From positions 90,001 to 152,000 of the forward strand of contig CAUYUJ010017659.1 in assembly GCA_963575745.1 (NCBI GenBank): a stretch of 62,000 nt of DNA, written 5' to 3'. How positions within the stretch are numbered: position 1 is the stretch's first letter; each line of letters opens with the position of its first letter. The position numbers and the translations under genes are program-made. Shown here piece by piece: positions 47,915 through 58,050 of the stretch. The notes under the pieces were generated by a model that saw nothing but the letters and a program-made list of their open reading frames with translations, had not been told where the DNA came from and searched no databases. The stretch is from Prorocentrum cordatum (taxonomy: Eukaryota; Sar; Dinophyceae; Prorocentrales; Prorocentraceae).

Positions 47915-49325
47915 CTCTGAGGTGGTGGTGGCGGTGGTGGTGGTGGTGGTGGGGCTGCGGTGGTGGTGGTGGTAGTTGTGGCAGTGGTGGTGGTGGTGAT
48001 GGTGGTGTGGTGGTTGGTGGTGGTGGCGTTGCGGTGGCGGTTGTTGTGGTGGTTGTGGTGGCAGGTTGCGGTGGTGGTGGCAGTGGTCGGTTGCGGTTGT
48101 GGTGTGATGGTTTCTGGTGATGGTGGTGATGGTAGTCGTTGTGGTGGTGGTGGTGGGTTGTGGTGGTGGTGGCGGTGATGATGTGGTGGTTTGTCGTGGT
48201 GGTTGTGGTGGTGGTACTGGTTGTGGTGGCGACGGGTTGTGGTGGTGGTGATGGTGGCGGTGGTGGTTGTTGTGGTGGTGGTGGTGGTGATGTGGTGGTT
48301 TGCGGTGGTGGTGGTTGTTGTGGTGGTGGTGGGTGGTGGTGGTGGTGGTGTGGTGGTTTGTGGTTCTGGTGGTGGTGGGTTGTGGTGCAGTTGTGGTGGT
48401 GGCAGTTTTGGTGGTGGCTGTGGTGTGGTGGTTTGTGGTCGTGGTGGTGGTGGCGGTGGTGGTGGTGGTTTGTGGGAAGTGGTGGTGGTGGTGTTGGCTG
48501 CGGTGGTTTGTGTTGGTTGTGGTGGTAGGTTGTTCTGGTGGTGGTGGTGGCTGTGGCGGTGTTGGTGGTGGTGCTGGTGTGGTGGTTTGCGGTGGTGGTT
48601 GTGGTTGTGTCGTGGTTGTGTGGTGGCTTGTGGTGGTGGTGGTGTGGTGGTTTGTGGTGGTGGTGGTGTAGGTGGTGTTGGTGGTGGTGGCGGTGGTTGT
48701 GGCGGTCGTGGCGGTGGTGGTGGTGGTGGTGTGGTAGATTGTGGTGGTGGTGGTGGTGGGTTGTTGTGGCGGTGGTGGTGGGTTGTTGTGGGGTTGGTGG
48801 TGGTGGTGTTGGCTGCGGTGGTTGTGGTTGTGTGGTGGTTGTGGTGGTGATTGTGGTGGGTTGAGGTTGGGGTGGTGGTCGTAGTGGTGGTGGCGGTGGT
48901 GGTGGTGGTGGCGTGGTGGTTTGTCGTGGTGGTGGTGGTTGGCTGTGTTGTTGGTGGTGGTGCTGCTGCTGCTGGTGGTTTTTGTGGTGGTGGTGGGTGG
49001 TGGGTGGCGGTGGTGTTGGTTGTGGTGGTGGTGGTGGTGTGATGGGTTGTGGTGGAGGTGGTGGGTTTTGGTGGTGGTGGCGGTGGCGGTGCTGGTGCTG
49101 GTGGTGATGGTGGTGTGGTGGTTTGTGGTGGTGGTTGTGGTGGGTTGTGGTAATTTGTGGTGGTGGTGGTGGTGGTGTGGTGGTTTGTGGTGGTGGTGGT
49201 GGTGGTGCACCGGTTTATGGTGATGGTGGTGGTTGTAGTGGTGGTGGGTTGTGGTGGTTGTGGTGGTGGTGGTGGTTGTGGTGGTGGTGGTGCGGTGGTT
49301 TGTGGTGGTGGTGGTGGTGTTGTGG
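47915..49325. repeat. GTG trinucleotide tract, about 1.4 kb
   Basis: Imperfect (GTG)n with TTGTGG and GCGGTGG variants. C is nearly absent from this strand. Trp/Val/Gly-rich frames on this strand and His/Thr/Pro-rich frames on the other are artefacts. Confidence 0.97.
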
Positions 49326-49575
49326 CGTTCGGGTCTTCCCGCCACCGTGTTTTGACATGGGGTCAAATTTCTAATGGATATCTCTTGAAAGGTCTTGAAG
49401 GCGTCTGAGGAGAAATTGTGAAGCCTCCTGGACCTCCCTAAGGCTCTCGTTGGCTTTGGGGGATATGGCGATTTGTGTTTCCCCTCTGCTGCCTCCTGGC
49501 CCTCTCTGGTCATCGTTGCTGCGTCCCCGCCGTCGGCGCTGCTGGATATTGACCGCCGCCAGCGCCGGCGCTTGC
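49326..49575. other. Spacer, nothing recognised
   Basis: Mixed sequence after the GTG tract. No coding bias. Confidence 0.5.
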
Positions 49576-49765
49576 GCTGGCGCCAGGGGGGGGGGGGAGG
49601 TTTGGAACCTCCCCCCCCCTCCCCTCCCTGAGCTCTCGCTGGTCATGGCGGGTGTTGGACCCCCCCCCTTGGGAAAGAGGGGGGGCTGGGTTTGGGGAGG
49701 AGTGGGGGTTAGGGGGGAGAGGAGTTCCCCTACGGCGCCGAGATTTGGGGGGGGGGGGCCCCCAG
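49576..49765. repeat. Alternating G and C homopolymer runs
   Basis: G8-G10 and C7-C9 runs in alternation, able to fold into hairpins or quadruplex-like structures. Confidence 0.85.
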
Positions 49766-49929
49766 TTGGAAACGCGCCGCCGAATGTTCCCAAGGCAAGC
49801 GGCCGTGAAACGCGCTCTCTCGGAGGTATGTAGGAGGCTATATTGAACCACATTCGGCTATCTGGAGCCATTTTGGAGGCTGTCTTGGGCTGCCAAGGGC
49901 CCTCTTGGAGCCATCTTGGGCCCATTTTG

Positions 49930-50045
49930 AAACAGGGGATGGGGTATGGAGAGAGGTAAGCCCCTCCCCCGAGCAGGAGACGGAGGGGGCGAGAAGACAA
50001 CTCGTTAAACACCTTCGTCCAGAAGGCTCGTGGGGTTAGGTGAAC
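49930..50045. repeat. Repeat pair with 31545-31665
   Basis: Box order as in the first copy: AGCCCCTCCCC, then a GA-rich stretch, then CTCGTTAAACACCTTCGTCC and AGAAGGCTCGTGGGG. Confidence 0.55.
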
Positions 50046-50660
50046 GCCCACGGCGCCAGCCGTGCGTCCCAGGCGCAGCACAGCGGGGCTCGCGCATCGA
50101 GAAGACTTGCTGACAGGCGCGACCGTCTCCCGCCCACCCAGAAGCCCGACGATATGTGCGCTCAAAAAGAATGCGCGGCCCCAGAGGCCCCCGACCTTCC
50201 CCCCCGCCCCGGGCCAGTGTTCTGCCCCTGATCAGTCTTTGACGGCCCTGGGGCCTGGCTGTGGACCTCGCGGCCCAGATGGAGGAAAAACTGCTGGTTG
50301 AGCAAATCCTGTCGTCGGAGAGTTGGGCATGCGGCGCCATTCCCCGAGGAGGAGAGGGAGGAGGAGCGAGCGAGGGCCTCCCATCACTGATGGATACGTT
50401 CCGCAGTTTCAGTCTCGGGAGGAGCGAGGGGCATGCGGAGCGGAGGAGCCAATGAGGAGGGGGAGGAGCCAGGGTGGGCGAGGGGGGGACCCCAGATCCG
50501 ACGTTGCGAAAATTAGCTTGGCGAAGGACCCAACCATATGCAGTTGTGAATACCGCACTTGTGCATATCTTCTTCTGTGGCGCTCCCTATGGGGCCACGA
50601 CCCGTGCGAGGGGTGCGCCGACATGTGTGGCGGGGTACACGGCACGAGCGAAGACAATCG
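50046..50660. other. GC-rich spacer, nothing recognised
   Basis: A long plus frame starts at 50323, but the part before the tandem repeat has no clear codon bias. Confidence 0.5.
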
Positions 50661-50664
50661 GTCT

Positions 50665-51425
50665 GAGTGTACTGGGTGTGGCGGACAGATGCGGCCCCCC
50701 CCCCCCACTGGGGCTTTCGCTGGAGCTCCATATGGGGCCACAAAACGCTGCATTGGGTGCTGCGGACGCATGTGGGCACCCCCACTGAGCCTTCGGTGGA
50801 GCCCCCTATGGAGCCACGAAGCGCTGTACTGGGTGTGGCGGACACATGCGGGCCCCCCCACTGGGGCCTTCGGTGGAGCTCCCTGCTATGGGGCCACGAA
50901 GCGCTGTACTGGGTGTGGCGGCCGCATGCGGGCACCCCCACTGGGGCCTTCGATGGAGCTCCCTATGGGGCGACGAAGCGCTGTACTGGGCGTGGCGGAC
51001 GCATGCGGGTACCCCCAGTGGGCCGTCGGTGGAACTACCTATGGGGCCACCAAGCGATGTACTGGGAGTGGCGGACACATGCGGGCACCCCCACTGGGGC
51101 CTTCGGTGAAGCTCCCTGCTATGGGGCCACGAAGCGCTGTACTGGGTGCTGCGGACGCATGCGGGCCCCCACACTGTGGCCTTCGCTGGAGCTCCATATG
51201 GGGCCACGAAGCGCTGTACTGGGTGTGGCGGACGCATGCGGGCTCCCCCATTGGGGCCTTTGGTGAAGCTCCTTGCTATGGGGCCACGAGACGCTGTACT
51301 GGGTGTGGCGGAAGCACGCGGGCACCCCGACTGGTGCCTTCGCTGGAGCTCCATATGGGGCAACGAAGCGCTGTACTCGGTGTGGCGGACGCATGCGGGC
51401 ACCCCCACTGGGGTTTTCGGTGAAG
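50665..51425. repeat. Minisatellite, 75-81 bp unit, ten copies
   Basis: Units are marked by CTGTACTGGGTGTGGCGG at about 50668, 50751, 50825, 50903, 50980, 51056, 51137, 51214, 51294 and 51370. Each contains GCATGCGGGCACCCCCACTG, GGGCCTTCGGTGGAGCTCCC and CTATGGGGCCACGAAGCG. Two length classes differ by a TGCTATG insertion near the GCTCCC box. Because most unit lengths are multiples of three, a frame remains open through the whole array on both strands. Confidence 0.92.
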
Positions 51426-51509
51426 CTCCCTGCCATGGGCCACGGAACATTTGAGGGGTGTGCCAAAGTGAAGGGGGGTGACGGAGGGTAAGTGGAGGAG
51501 GACGTGGAT

Positions 51510-51640
51510 GTGGAGGAGAGGAGAGGAGAGGAAAGGAGAGGAGAGGAGAGGGGAGGAGAGGAGAGGGAGGAGGAGAGGAGAGGAGGGGAGGAGAGGAGAG
51601 GAGAGGAGGGGAGAGGAGAGGAGAGGAGAGGAGTAACGCG
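51510..51640. repeat. GAGGA pentanucleotide purine tract
   Basis: GAGGAGAGGAGAGG-type run. Confidence 0.95.
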
Positions 51641-51894
51641 GGGACCGTCTCTTCAAAACGAGAACCCAACACCACAGGATGGTTGGGAAAAATGCAACAT
51701 CCGACAACATTACGACTGGAGCCAAAATCCCCGTTTTCCTGTTGCGTTTCATGAGCAGAATCGATATGTAATGGTCTTGGGGCCCGACACCGGGCGCAAA
51801 TGCCTGGTGTGGAAAAATTCCAGCGCCTGGATCTGAGGGGATTGAGGGGGCCGATGCCGACGACGAGGACGGGGACCTAGACATGCGATGTCCT
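51641..51894. other. Spacer, nothing recognised
   Basis: Contains a GGGGCCCGACACCGGGC stretch related to F1/F2 boxes. No coding bias. Confidence 0.4.
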
Positions 51895-51985
51895 GATTTG
51901 TTCAACGCGCGATCCCCCAAAAGTCCTGACTCCTTCCCTAGGGCCGGGTTTTCGTCTCGATCCGTTTTTTGTTGTCGGTCTTGGG
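51895..51985 (-). repeat. Dispersed repeat family F1, reverse copy
   Basis: CCCAAAAGTCCTGACTCC, TTCCCTAGGGCCGGGTTTTC, GTCTCGATCCG and GGGGCCCAG, the F1 boxes in reverse complement. Confidence 0.6.
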
Positions 51986-52049
51986 GCCCAGCGGGGGTTC
52001 TCGGAGGCCGAGAACGGCCAACAAAATTGCCGCCGTGGTTTTTGTTCAG

Positions 52050-52245
52050 GACGCGAGCACGTCTGGGGGACGACCAGCGCAGGCACAACACGATGACCCT
52101 GCCCTACCCGGCCCACCTCGCGGCGGCCCCGGACCAGGCGCACCCGGCCTACCACGGCCGGGCCGACCCCGCCTCGGCGGCGCACGCGGGCCGAGCCGCA
52201 GCACCGCGCGACGAGGCGGGAGCCCCCAGACTGCCAGCGGCCTCC
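52050..52245 (+). CDS. Candidate internal exon, unknown protein
   Basis: A TTTTTGTTCAG acceptor at 52039-52049 is followed by a strongly G/C-ending frame: RARLGDDQRRHNTMTLPYPA, HLAAAPDQAHPAYHGRADPA and an Ala-rich end (SAAHAGRAAAPRDEAGAPRL). The His/Tyr/Pro/Ala composition suggests a flexible region. The acceptor quality and codon bias make this one of the better exon candidates. No donor is certain; the bias fades near 52245. It lies between two F1 repeats. Confidence 0.5.
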
Positions 52246-52324
52246 TCGTCTGGGCGACGGGATCTATTCCCGGACGTGCTCGCGTCCTTCATGAGCATGT
52301 CACGATATCGGGGGATTCTTGGCC

Positions 52325-52460
52325 GGTTTCGGCCTCCGCGGGCCCTCGCTGGGCCCCGGGAACAGCAACACATATTCGGGACGGAAAACCGCACCGGGGG
52401 AAATGGTCGGGATTTTTTGGGACCCCGTATGGAGGAAATCGAGACATCGCGTGTCCAGAT
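52325..52460 (+). repeat. Dispersed repeat family F1, copy
   Basis: GGGCCCCGGGAACAGCAACA, TCGGGACGGAAAACCGC, GGGGGAAATGGTCGGGATTT and an end CATCGCGTGTCCAG. Confidence 0.7.
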
Positions 52461-52526
52461 GAATATCCTCCCCTCAGATCTTTGCGTTGCCGTTTTGTTC
52501 GCGCCGGGCCTTTCCGCCTGGCTGCG

Positions 52527-52590
52527 GGCCCTGGGACCATCACAGGTCGATCCAGGTTGGAGAGTGCCGACGAAAGATGCATAAGGCGCT
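52527..52590 (+). repeat. Dispersed repeat family F2, fragment
   Basis: GGGCCCTGGGACCATCACAG, then GTCGATCCAGGTTGG. The F2 start box GGGACCATCACAGATCGATC also occurs at about 39000 and, with changes, at 32170, 55765 and 58660. Confidence 0.55.
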
Positions 52591-52648
52591 GGCAGTGATT
52601 CTTCGCGATGTTATCATTTTTTCGCAACGGCGGATCTCAGGGTCCTCA

Positions 52649-52759
52649 GGGCGACAGGATCTATACATATCTGTTGCCCCAGGGCTGATCTGGCCAAGGA
52701 GGCATATGCCGCCCATGGGCCAGGCCTAGGGCAGTGGATATGTGTAGATCCCGTTGCCC
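52649..52759. mobile_element. TIR element 4 (MITE-like), copy b
   Basis: Left end GGGCGACAGGATCTATACAT and right end ATGTGTAGATCCCGTTGCCC are complementary with few mismatches. The arms continue inward as TGCCCCAGG / CCTAGGGCA. 111 bp, no coding content. Confidence 0.7.
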
Positions 52760-53030
52760 CACTCTCCCTCCCTTTCCCCGCCCTCCTTCCCAGACCTCCT
52801 CTCGCTGCCAGAAGAGAAAGGCGGGAGATGTTTATGCATGCTCGGCCTCCCAGGCCTTCAAATGTCGCCTTTGGCGGCAGAAGATCCTGGCCAGTTGTTT
52901 TTTTCAGCACTTGAGAGAGCACACCATGCTTGGCCACCATGTTCCCCTCAGGGCACGCATGGCCTGGAGGCACCCTTGTGAGGCGTGTGGCGCGTGTGGA
53001 GTATTGAGATCATCCAATAATGATAAAACG
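52760..53030. other. Spacer, nothing recognised
   Basis: Pyrimidine-rich then mixed. No exon bias noted. Confidence 0.45.
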
Positions 53031-53034
53031 TGGC

Positions 53035-53522
53035 TATGAAGATGACGACGACATAATGTTGATGTTGTTGATTATGTTGATGGTCATGATCATGATTATG
53101 ATGATGATGATGATACTTATGATGATGCTGTTGTTGATGTTGATGCTGGTCATGAGCATGATGATGATGCTGATGCTGATGCTTATGCTAATGATGCTAC
53201 TGCTGCGCCTGCTGATGATGATGCTGATCGTAATTACGCTGACGATGCCGATGATGGTGATGGCGGTGACGGTGGTGATGATGATGATGATGATGATGAT
53301 GTTGATGTTTATGTTGATGTTCATGGTCAGGTTGGTGATGATGATGGTCAGGATGAGGATGAGGATGAGGATGAGGCTGATGATGCTGCTGATGATGATC
53401 ATGATGAGATGAGGGGGTCGTGGTGATTATGATGATGATGATGATGATGATGATGATGGTGATGGTGATGATGATGATGATGATGATGAGGGCGATTATG
53501 ATGCTGCTGATGATGATGATGC

Positions 53523-53554
<32 letters not shown>

Positions 53555-53632
53555 GTGGTGAGGATGAATATGATGATCAGGATGATGCTGATGATGATGA
53601 TGATGATGGTGGTGAGGATGAATATGATGATC

Positions 53633-53681
<49 letters not shown>

Positions 53682-53865
53682 CGATGATGATGACGATGAT
53701 GATTAGGATGATGATCTTGGTGCTGATGCTGAGGATTACTATGATAATGAGGAGGAGGAGGAGAACGAGGATGAGGATGAGGATGAGGATGAGGATGATG
53801 ATGATGGTGATGATGAGAAGGATGATGGTGGTGGTGGTGATGGTGGTGGTGATAAGTGTTATGAT
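53035..53865. repeat. GAT/ATG trinucleotide tract
   Basis: Third large TGATGA region, with (GAT)n cores at 53435-53460, 53520-53560 and 53635-53690 and GATGAG blocks. Includes a duplicated 60-bp segment with GGTGAGGATGAATATGATGA. Confidence 0.96.
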
Positions 53866-54058
53866 GGAGTCGTTGCCGCCGCCGCCGTCCTCATCTTGAC
53901 CCTCCTTTTCGGGGGGCTCCCAAGAGAGGGTAAGGACCCACGACCAGGGGAGGGGGCTGGATATCATGACTGGAGCCTAGCCTCCATGGCCCCCCTCTCT
54001 GTTCTTTCGATGCGCCCCTTGGCCCCCCGGACCATGGTGCTCTGCCCCCTTCCTCCTG

Positions 54059-54135
54059 GGGGCTCCACATCGGGCCGCGCCGCCGATGCATCGGCAATGC
54101 GGCGCGATCCCCAGACCCCATCTGCTCGGACCCCG
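54059..54135. mobile_element. Half copy of TIR element 3
   Basis: GGGGGCTCCACATCGGGCCG ... CCGATGCATCGGCAATGCGG ... CCCATCTGCTCGGACCCC follows the complement of the left half of the element at 38717-38887. Only one arm is present, so it is a solo half or deletion derivative. Confidence 0.65.
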
Positions 54136-54327
54136 CTCGGGAGGCCCGGAGCGGCAACGCGGGCGCTCTCGGGCCCGGGCGTGGCACAGAAACCGTGGCG
54201 GCCAGCCTCTCGTCGTGCCGTCGGCCTCCGGGGGGGGCCGCTGCCCGGCCCCGTGCAGGGGCCTTCCAGACACGAGACACCCACGGAGCGACACAGGATA
54301 CAGGATGACACCCCAGACACGAGACGT
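54136..54327. other. Spacer, nothing recognised
   Basis: GC-rich with a GACACGAGAC duplication at about 54275 and 54320. No exon call. Confidence 0.45.
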
Positions 54328-54490
54328 GTCGCCGCGCCGTTTGGGGCCGACGCGCGGCCTGGCGTCGAGGGCGCCGCGGGCACCGGGGGCAAACGCCGCC
54401 TCAGGCGGTGGGCTTGCCCTGGGTCTGCCGCGGTGCCGGCGTCGTCCACGTTGGGCGCGTTCGCAACAGGCGGCGCGGCGGCAGATCTGC
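54328..54490 (+). repeat. Dispersed repeat R3, copy 2
   Basis: Same order of boxes as 22655-22825: GTCGCCGCGCCGTTTG, CCGACGCGCGGCCT, GCCGCGGTGCCGGC, GGGCGCGTTCG. Confidence 0.7.
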
Positions 54491-54868
54491 AGCTTTTCCA
54501 CATGGGGCCCCCTGGAAGCCCCGACCCCCTGTAGGGCCGCTCCTGTCCGCCCCGAGTGGTTTTGCTGGCGGTGCCGCGGGGCCCGGCCAGGGCCCCCGGC
54601 GGCCGAGAACGGCCCCGAGCCCCACGCCGTGCCTGTCCCACGACGCGGGAGCACGATGGCCGCATTCCGACCCCAGTCAGCAGGGGAAGAGCGCACACAG
54701 ACACAATGAATCGTCGAGTCCGGGGACGAGGTTGGAAAACATGGGAAGTGGGGGGAAGAAGAAAGCCCAGAAAGTATGAGAGCAGATGGGGAATCTTGGG
54801 ATCCGTGCCTATTGATTTCTGTCTCCTTGGGTCCCTTCGCCCATGCGTGAGGCTTCCCACCTGCCGAG
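54491..54868. other. Spacer, nothing recognised
   Basis: Open frames without consistent bias. Contains a partial GGGCCCGGCCAGGGCCCC stretch. Confidence 0.45.
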
Positions 54869-54981
54869 GCGCCGGGGCCCGCCGCGGCCTCTGGCGCGAG
54901 CCCCGCGCAGTCGTCGCCGTGCGCAAGCAGCTCCAGCGGCGTGGCCGCGGCGAGCGCCGCGCGGGCTCCGCCGCCGCTGAG
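54869..54981 (+). CDS. Weak exon candidate, frame unresolved
   Basis: Between an acceptor-like CCACCTGCCGAG (to 54868) and a CTGAG|GT donor-like site (54981/54982), two frames are open and G/C-ended. One is Ala/Ser/Pro-rich (APGPAAASGASPAQSS) and the other basic (REPRAVVAVRKQLQRRG). Composition does not decide between them. Confidence 0.25.
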
Positions 54982-55305
54982 GTCGGGGGCGGAAAAGAGG
55001 GGGGTGATGACTAGGGGGGGGTGGATATCATGGCGGGGGCCATGATATTTCCCCAGATTTCATGGCGCCTCTTCTTGTTTCATTACGTCCCTGGCCCCCC
55101 CGCTGGGCCGCGCACATGCCGCCGGTCATGATTTGCACCCCCCCCTCTCGGACACCCCCCTCTTGGCCGCTCCCGATGAGGCTGCAGCTGTCGGAGTGCC
55201 TCCCCGATTCGCAGGACTCGGGTCGGGCGAACCCTCGGATCAGGGCGGCCGGTTGCGCGTCAGTTCGGGCCTCCGGAGGGTCGTGTCCCATTGCCGGGAC
55301 TGCCA
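54982..55305. other. Spacer, nothing recognised
   Basis: Contains an imperfect repeat of CATGGCGGGGGCCATGATAT that recurs near 60971 as CACGGCGGGGGCCATGACTC. No exon call. Confidence 0.45.
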
Positions 55306-55309
55306 GAAA

Positions 55310-55520
55310 CAATTCGGGATGAGAGAGTCGCCCCTGGGAAGTGGTCGAGATCCCAGATCTCCGACGATCTAGTTTTCATATTTTTGTCCTCGATTTGGGC
55401 TTCCAGGGGCCATTTCATGGCCTCGTGTCCATCAAAATGGATCGGGACGGCAAATGGGGCATGGACCAGGACCTCCTGGGGCCGCGCATTGAGAAAAGTA
55501 AATCGCCGGATCTCTGGTTT
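55310..55520 (+). repeat. Dispersed repeat family F1, two overlapping copies
   Basis: A right-hand part at 55330-55375 (GGGAAGTGGTCGAGATCCCA) followed by a fuller copy from 55405 (GTGTCCATCAAAATGGATCG, GGACCTCCTGGGGCCGCGC, ending CGCCGGATCTCTGG). Confidence 0.6.
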
Positions 55521-55779
55521 TGCATCGGGATCAGGAGCACATCCACCATGCAACGTTTTGTTTGTCCACCACTCTTTAGCAAGTTGTGGCCCAAGCACAA
55601 AGTGCGTATGCTGATTGACACCTGTCGCTTAGAGAACCAGACCCGAAAATTATACACTGTAGATTGCCCTGTTGCGGTTCCGCGAAGCCCCATGGCACAG
55701 GACCCAGATACCTTAGCGTAGATACGCGCGGTTCCCATTTCACCCTGGACGTTTTCATCCAGATTCGGGCCCCATGACC
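55521..55779. other. Spacer, nothing recognised
   Basis: Less GC-rich. Contains GTTCCGCGAAGCC, which is also found in the F2-like fragment at 32240. Confidence 0.4.
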
Positions 55780-55915
55780 CCAGCTCGAAAGATGCCGCAG
55801 GAAGGTCGGGTCGAGAGATCCGATCGCGGCTTCCCGCAATCGTGAGAAACCACGACCAGAGCTCCTCGATCCCAACTTTCCTGCAACTCGACCAGAGACC
55901 AGTGTTCTCGACCGA
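55780..55915. repeat. F2-family inverted repeat
   Basis: CTCGAAAGATGCCGCAGGAA and GGTCGGGTCGAGAGATC on the left face GAGCTCCTCGATCCCAACTT and TCCTGCAACTCGACC on the right, as an imperfect hairpin. The left arm matches the F2 copy at 58685-58745 (CTCGAAAGCTGCAGCAGGAA, GATGGGGTCGGGGGCTC). Confidence 0.6.
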
Positions 55916-56464
55916 AAAGCACCACAACATCGATCTTGCAGTTTTGATTCGTGGCGCTGGATCGTGGGGGGTTAAGCATAGGGAAATTTGGGGGTGCGAC
56001 GTCTGTTGCTTTTGCAGCTGCTTTCGGCCTCGTCGCCGGGCGCTCTCCTCGAGGCATGTGCGCCTCTGGCGACGGACGGTAACGGGGGGGCAATATGCGA
56101 GGGGGGGTTCGAGGACAGCAGGAGAGTGTCCCTAAAGAGGCCTGAAGCTGCTCCTAAGCTGCCACTGCCAGTCGAAAGGTGCTCCGAACGATGGACGCTT
56201 CTTCACCCCACGTTTGTTGCCCCCCGTCCGCGAACACCCGACTGATGTGCTGACCCGTCCCTCTGCTGTCACTCCCCCCTTTCGTCCGACCCACAGGACA
56301 CGCCCTCGCTGTTCTCGGAGGAGCCGAGCCGGCCGGGTTCCGATCCGGTCCGATCTCGGTGTCCTTCTTTCGATTCTGGGCTGCGGTCCGAGCTCCTTCC
56401 CAGACATGCTCGCGTCGCACAGTACCCACGAAGCACGACGCCAGGATTCTGGCCGTTTCGGCCT
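55916..56464. other. Spacer, nothing recognised
   Basis: No consistent codon bias. No repeat family identified. Confidence 0.45.
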
Positions 56465-56600
56465 CCAGGGGCCCTCGCCGGGCCCAGGACTCCTGGACCG
56501 TCAAAATCGGGATCGGGATGGAAACATTGCCCCGGGGACAGGGTCGGGGCTTCCGTCATGGACACCGTAAAAACAAGGCGTCGCATGTCTGGGTTTAAGT
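56465..56600 (+). repeat. Dispersed repeat family F1, copy
   Basis: GGGCCCAGGACTCCTGGACC, GTCAAAATCGGGATCGGGAT, CCCCGGGGACAGGGTCGGGG and an end CGTCGCATGTCTGGG. Confidence 0.65.
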
Positions 56601-57054
56601 TGATGTTCCGATCTCGATCTCTCGATTGCGATTTCTGATGGCGGTTCCGGTTCCGATCCGATCCCCCCGATTCTTCTCGATGTTAGCTATGATTCTGCTG
56701 TTTTGCGCAGAGAAAGTGGACCGACACTGCGATGGAACAGTTCCAGGGAGGGCCGCCTTCGTTTCGGCTGGCCCTCCCTGGGGAGGGGCAGTCGAGAGAA
56801 GCGGCTGCCCTCACTGGCGTTCTTCTTCCTCTGTGGGCCTCCCGGAGGCTTCTCGTTGCGACGGCTGATCCGCGTCGAGCATGTTGTCGGGATGGATCCC
56901 TGGAGGGGTCCAGGCTGGTCCAGGGACCCATTGTGAGTGGATTGGGGCCGAGAGCCGCCGTTGTCAACCAGCCCTCATCCGATGCTCGGCCTCCTTCCCA
57001 GACGTCCAGCGCCTCGAGAAAATCGAGGTGGCCGGTTTGCTGCCATTTCTGGCA
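56601..57054. other. Spacer, nothing recognised
   Basis: Open frames lack bias. Contains a GGGAGGGCCGCCTTC / GCTGGCCCTCCC imperfect hairpin near 56745-56780. Confidence 0.45.
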
Positions 57055-57180
57055 TGTGGGCCCTTACCGAGCCCCCGCACCGTCAAACAATGGCTCGAGA
57101 TAAAGACCGTGGAAAGCGTCGGGGATTCTGGGGACGCCGTAACTATCTACTCGAACACTCAAGGCATCTGATGTTTGGGA
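57055..57180 (+). repeat. Dispersed repeat family F1, diverged copy
   Basis: CACCGTCAAACAATGGCTCG, GGAAAGCGTCGGGGATTCTG, GGGACGCCG and an end GGCATCTGATGTTTGGG. Confidence 0.55.
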
Positions 57181-57207
57181 TGCTCGGGCTCGCTTTTCTC
57201 GGCTACG

Positions 57208-57385
57208 CGTCAGAGTGGCCCTTCGCCAGAGTGACCGTTGGTGGTCGGTTCTCGGGGGTTCGCGCGGGGGGCAACTTCAAGCACGCGGGCCGCCACTGCA
57301 GCATCGTTTGCAACGATAGGCAAGCCGCGCACCAAGGGAGGTCACTCTTGCCCAGGCTCGCTCTTGCGTGTAGCCGATTTTCAGT
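57208..57385 (+). repeat. Dispersed repeat R4, copy 2
   Basis: GAGTGGCCCTTCGCCAGAGT, AAGCCGCGCACCAAGGGAGG and GTGTAGCCGATTTTC match 39600-39722 in order. Confidence 0.6.
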
Positions 57386-57549
57386 CTCTGGGGGGCCTCC
57401 TCGTCGCCACGGCTGCGCGCTGCTCGGGAAACGAGCCATTATGGACCCAGGGGGGGGCCCGCGAGTAGGCCAGAGAGGCCGAATTTTGGGCCACGAGCTC
57501 GCGTACATTTTTGGGGCGGCGCCAGCTGTACTCCCAAACGTCCGCCGCC

Positions 57550-57720
57550 GACGTGATTTTTCCAACGCGCGGCCCCGTTGAGGTCCCGACCTTTTCTCCG
57601 GGACCAGTTCGCACCAGATCCATGTCTGTTTGGTGGTCTGGCAAAGGGCCCGATAATAGGCCCCGGAGGCCCACATCGAGGAAACAAATAGATTCAGAAA
57701 CAACAGATCGTCAGATATCT
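57550..57720 (-). repeat. Dispersed repeat family F1, reverse copy
   Basis: GGCCCCGTTGAGGTCCCGAC, CTTTTCTCCGGGACCAGTTC, AGGGCCCGATAATAGGCCCC and an ATATCTGGGC box. Confidence 0.65.
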
Positions 57721-57904
57721 GGGCGGAGGCTGCACTTGCAGTCCAGACGCTGAACTGATTAGCATTCTGTGCTCCAGAGGGGCTGGCTTCCAGGCCGTTC
57801 TGTAGATCTTGCTCGGCTGCCCTGTTCGATGCCGAGGCTCGCCGTGCTCAGAGAAGCCCCCGCCCATCCTCGTTGAGCGTTCCTCATGGCCAAGGGCTCC
57901 CTCG
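57721..57904. other. Spacer, nothing recognised
   Basis: No exon or repeat call. Confidence 0.45.
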
Positions 57905-58050
57905 AGGGCGCGAAGTTATTCGCGCTTCGCGGTCCTCGTTTCTCCTCCCCCTCCTCCTCGTCCTCCTTTTCTCCCTTTGGGGGGGCGGCGCGAGAGCGCG
58001 AAGTTATTCGCGCTTCGCGCTTCGCGGAGCGCGAAGCGCGAACTTAGGAG
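57905..58050. repeat. GCGCGAAGTTATTCGCGC hairpin pair and GCGAAGCGC repeats
   Basis: GCGCGAAGTTATTCGCGC occurs twice (57909-57926 and 57996-58013), with a CTCCTC stretch between, followed by TTCGCGGAGCGCGAAGCGCG. Related to the copy at 3313. Confidence 0.75.

Noticed and set aside
47906-49513. A 535-codon minus-strand frame rich in His, Thr and Pro
   Set aside because: Complement of the GTG tract; openness follows from the repeat.
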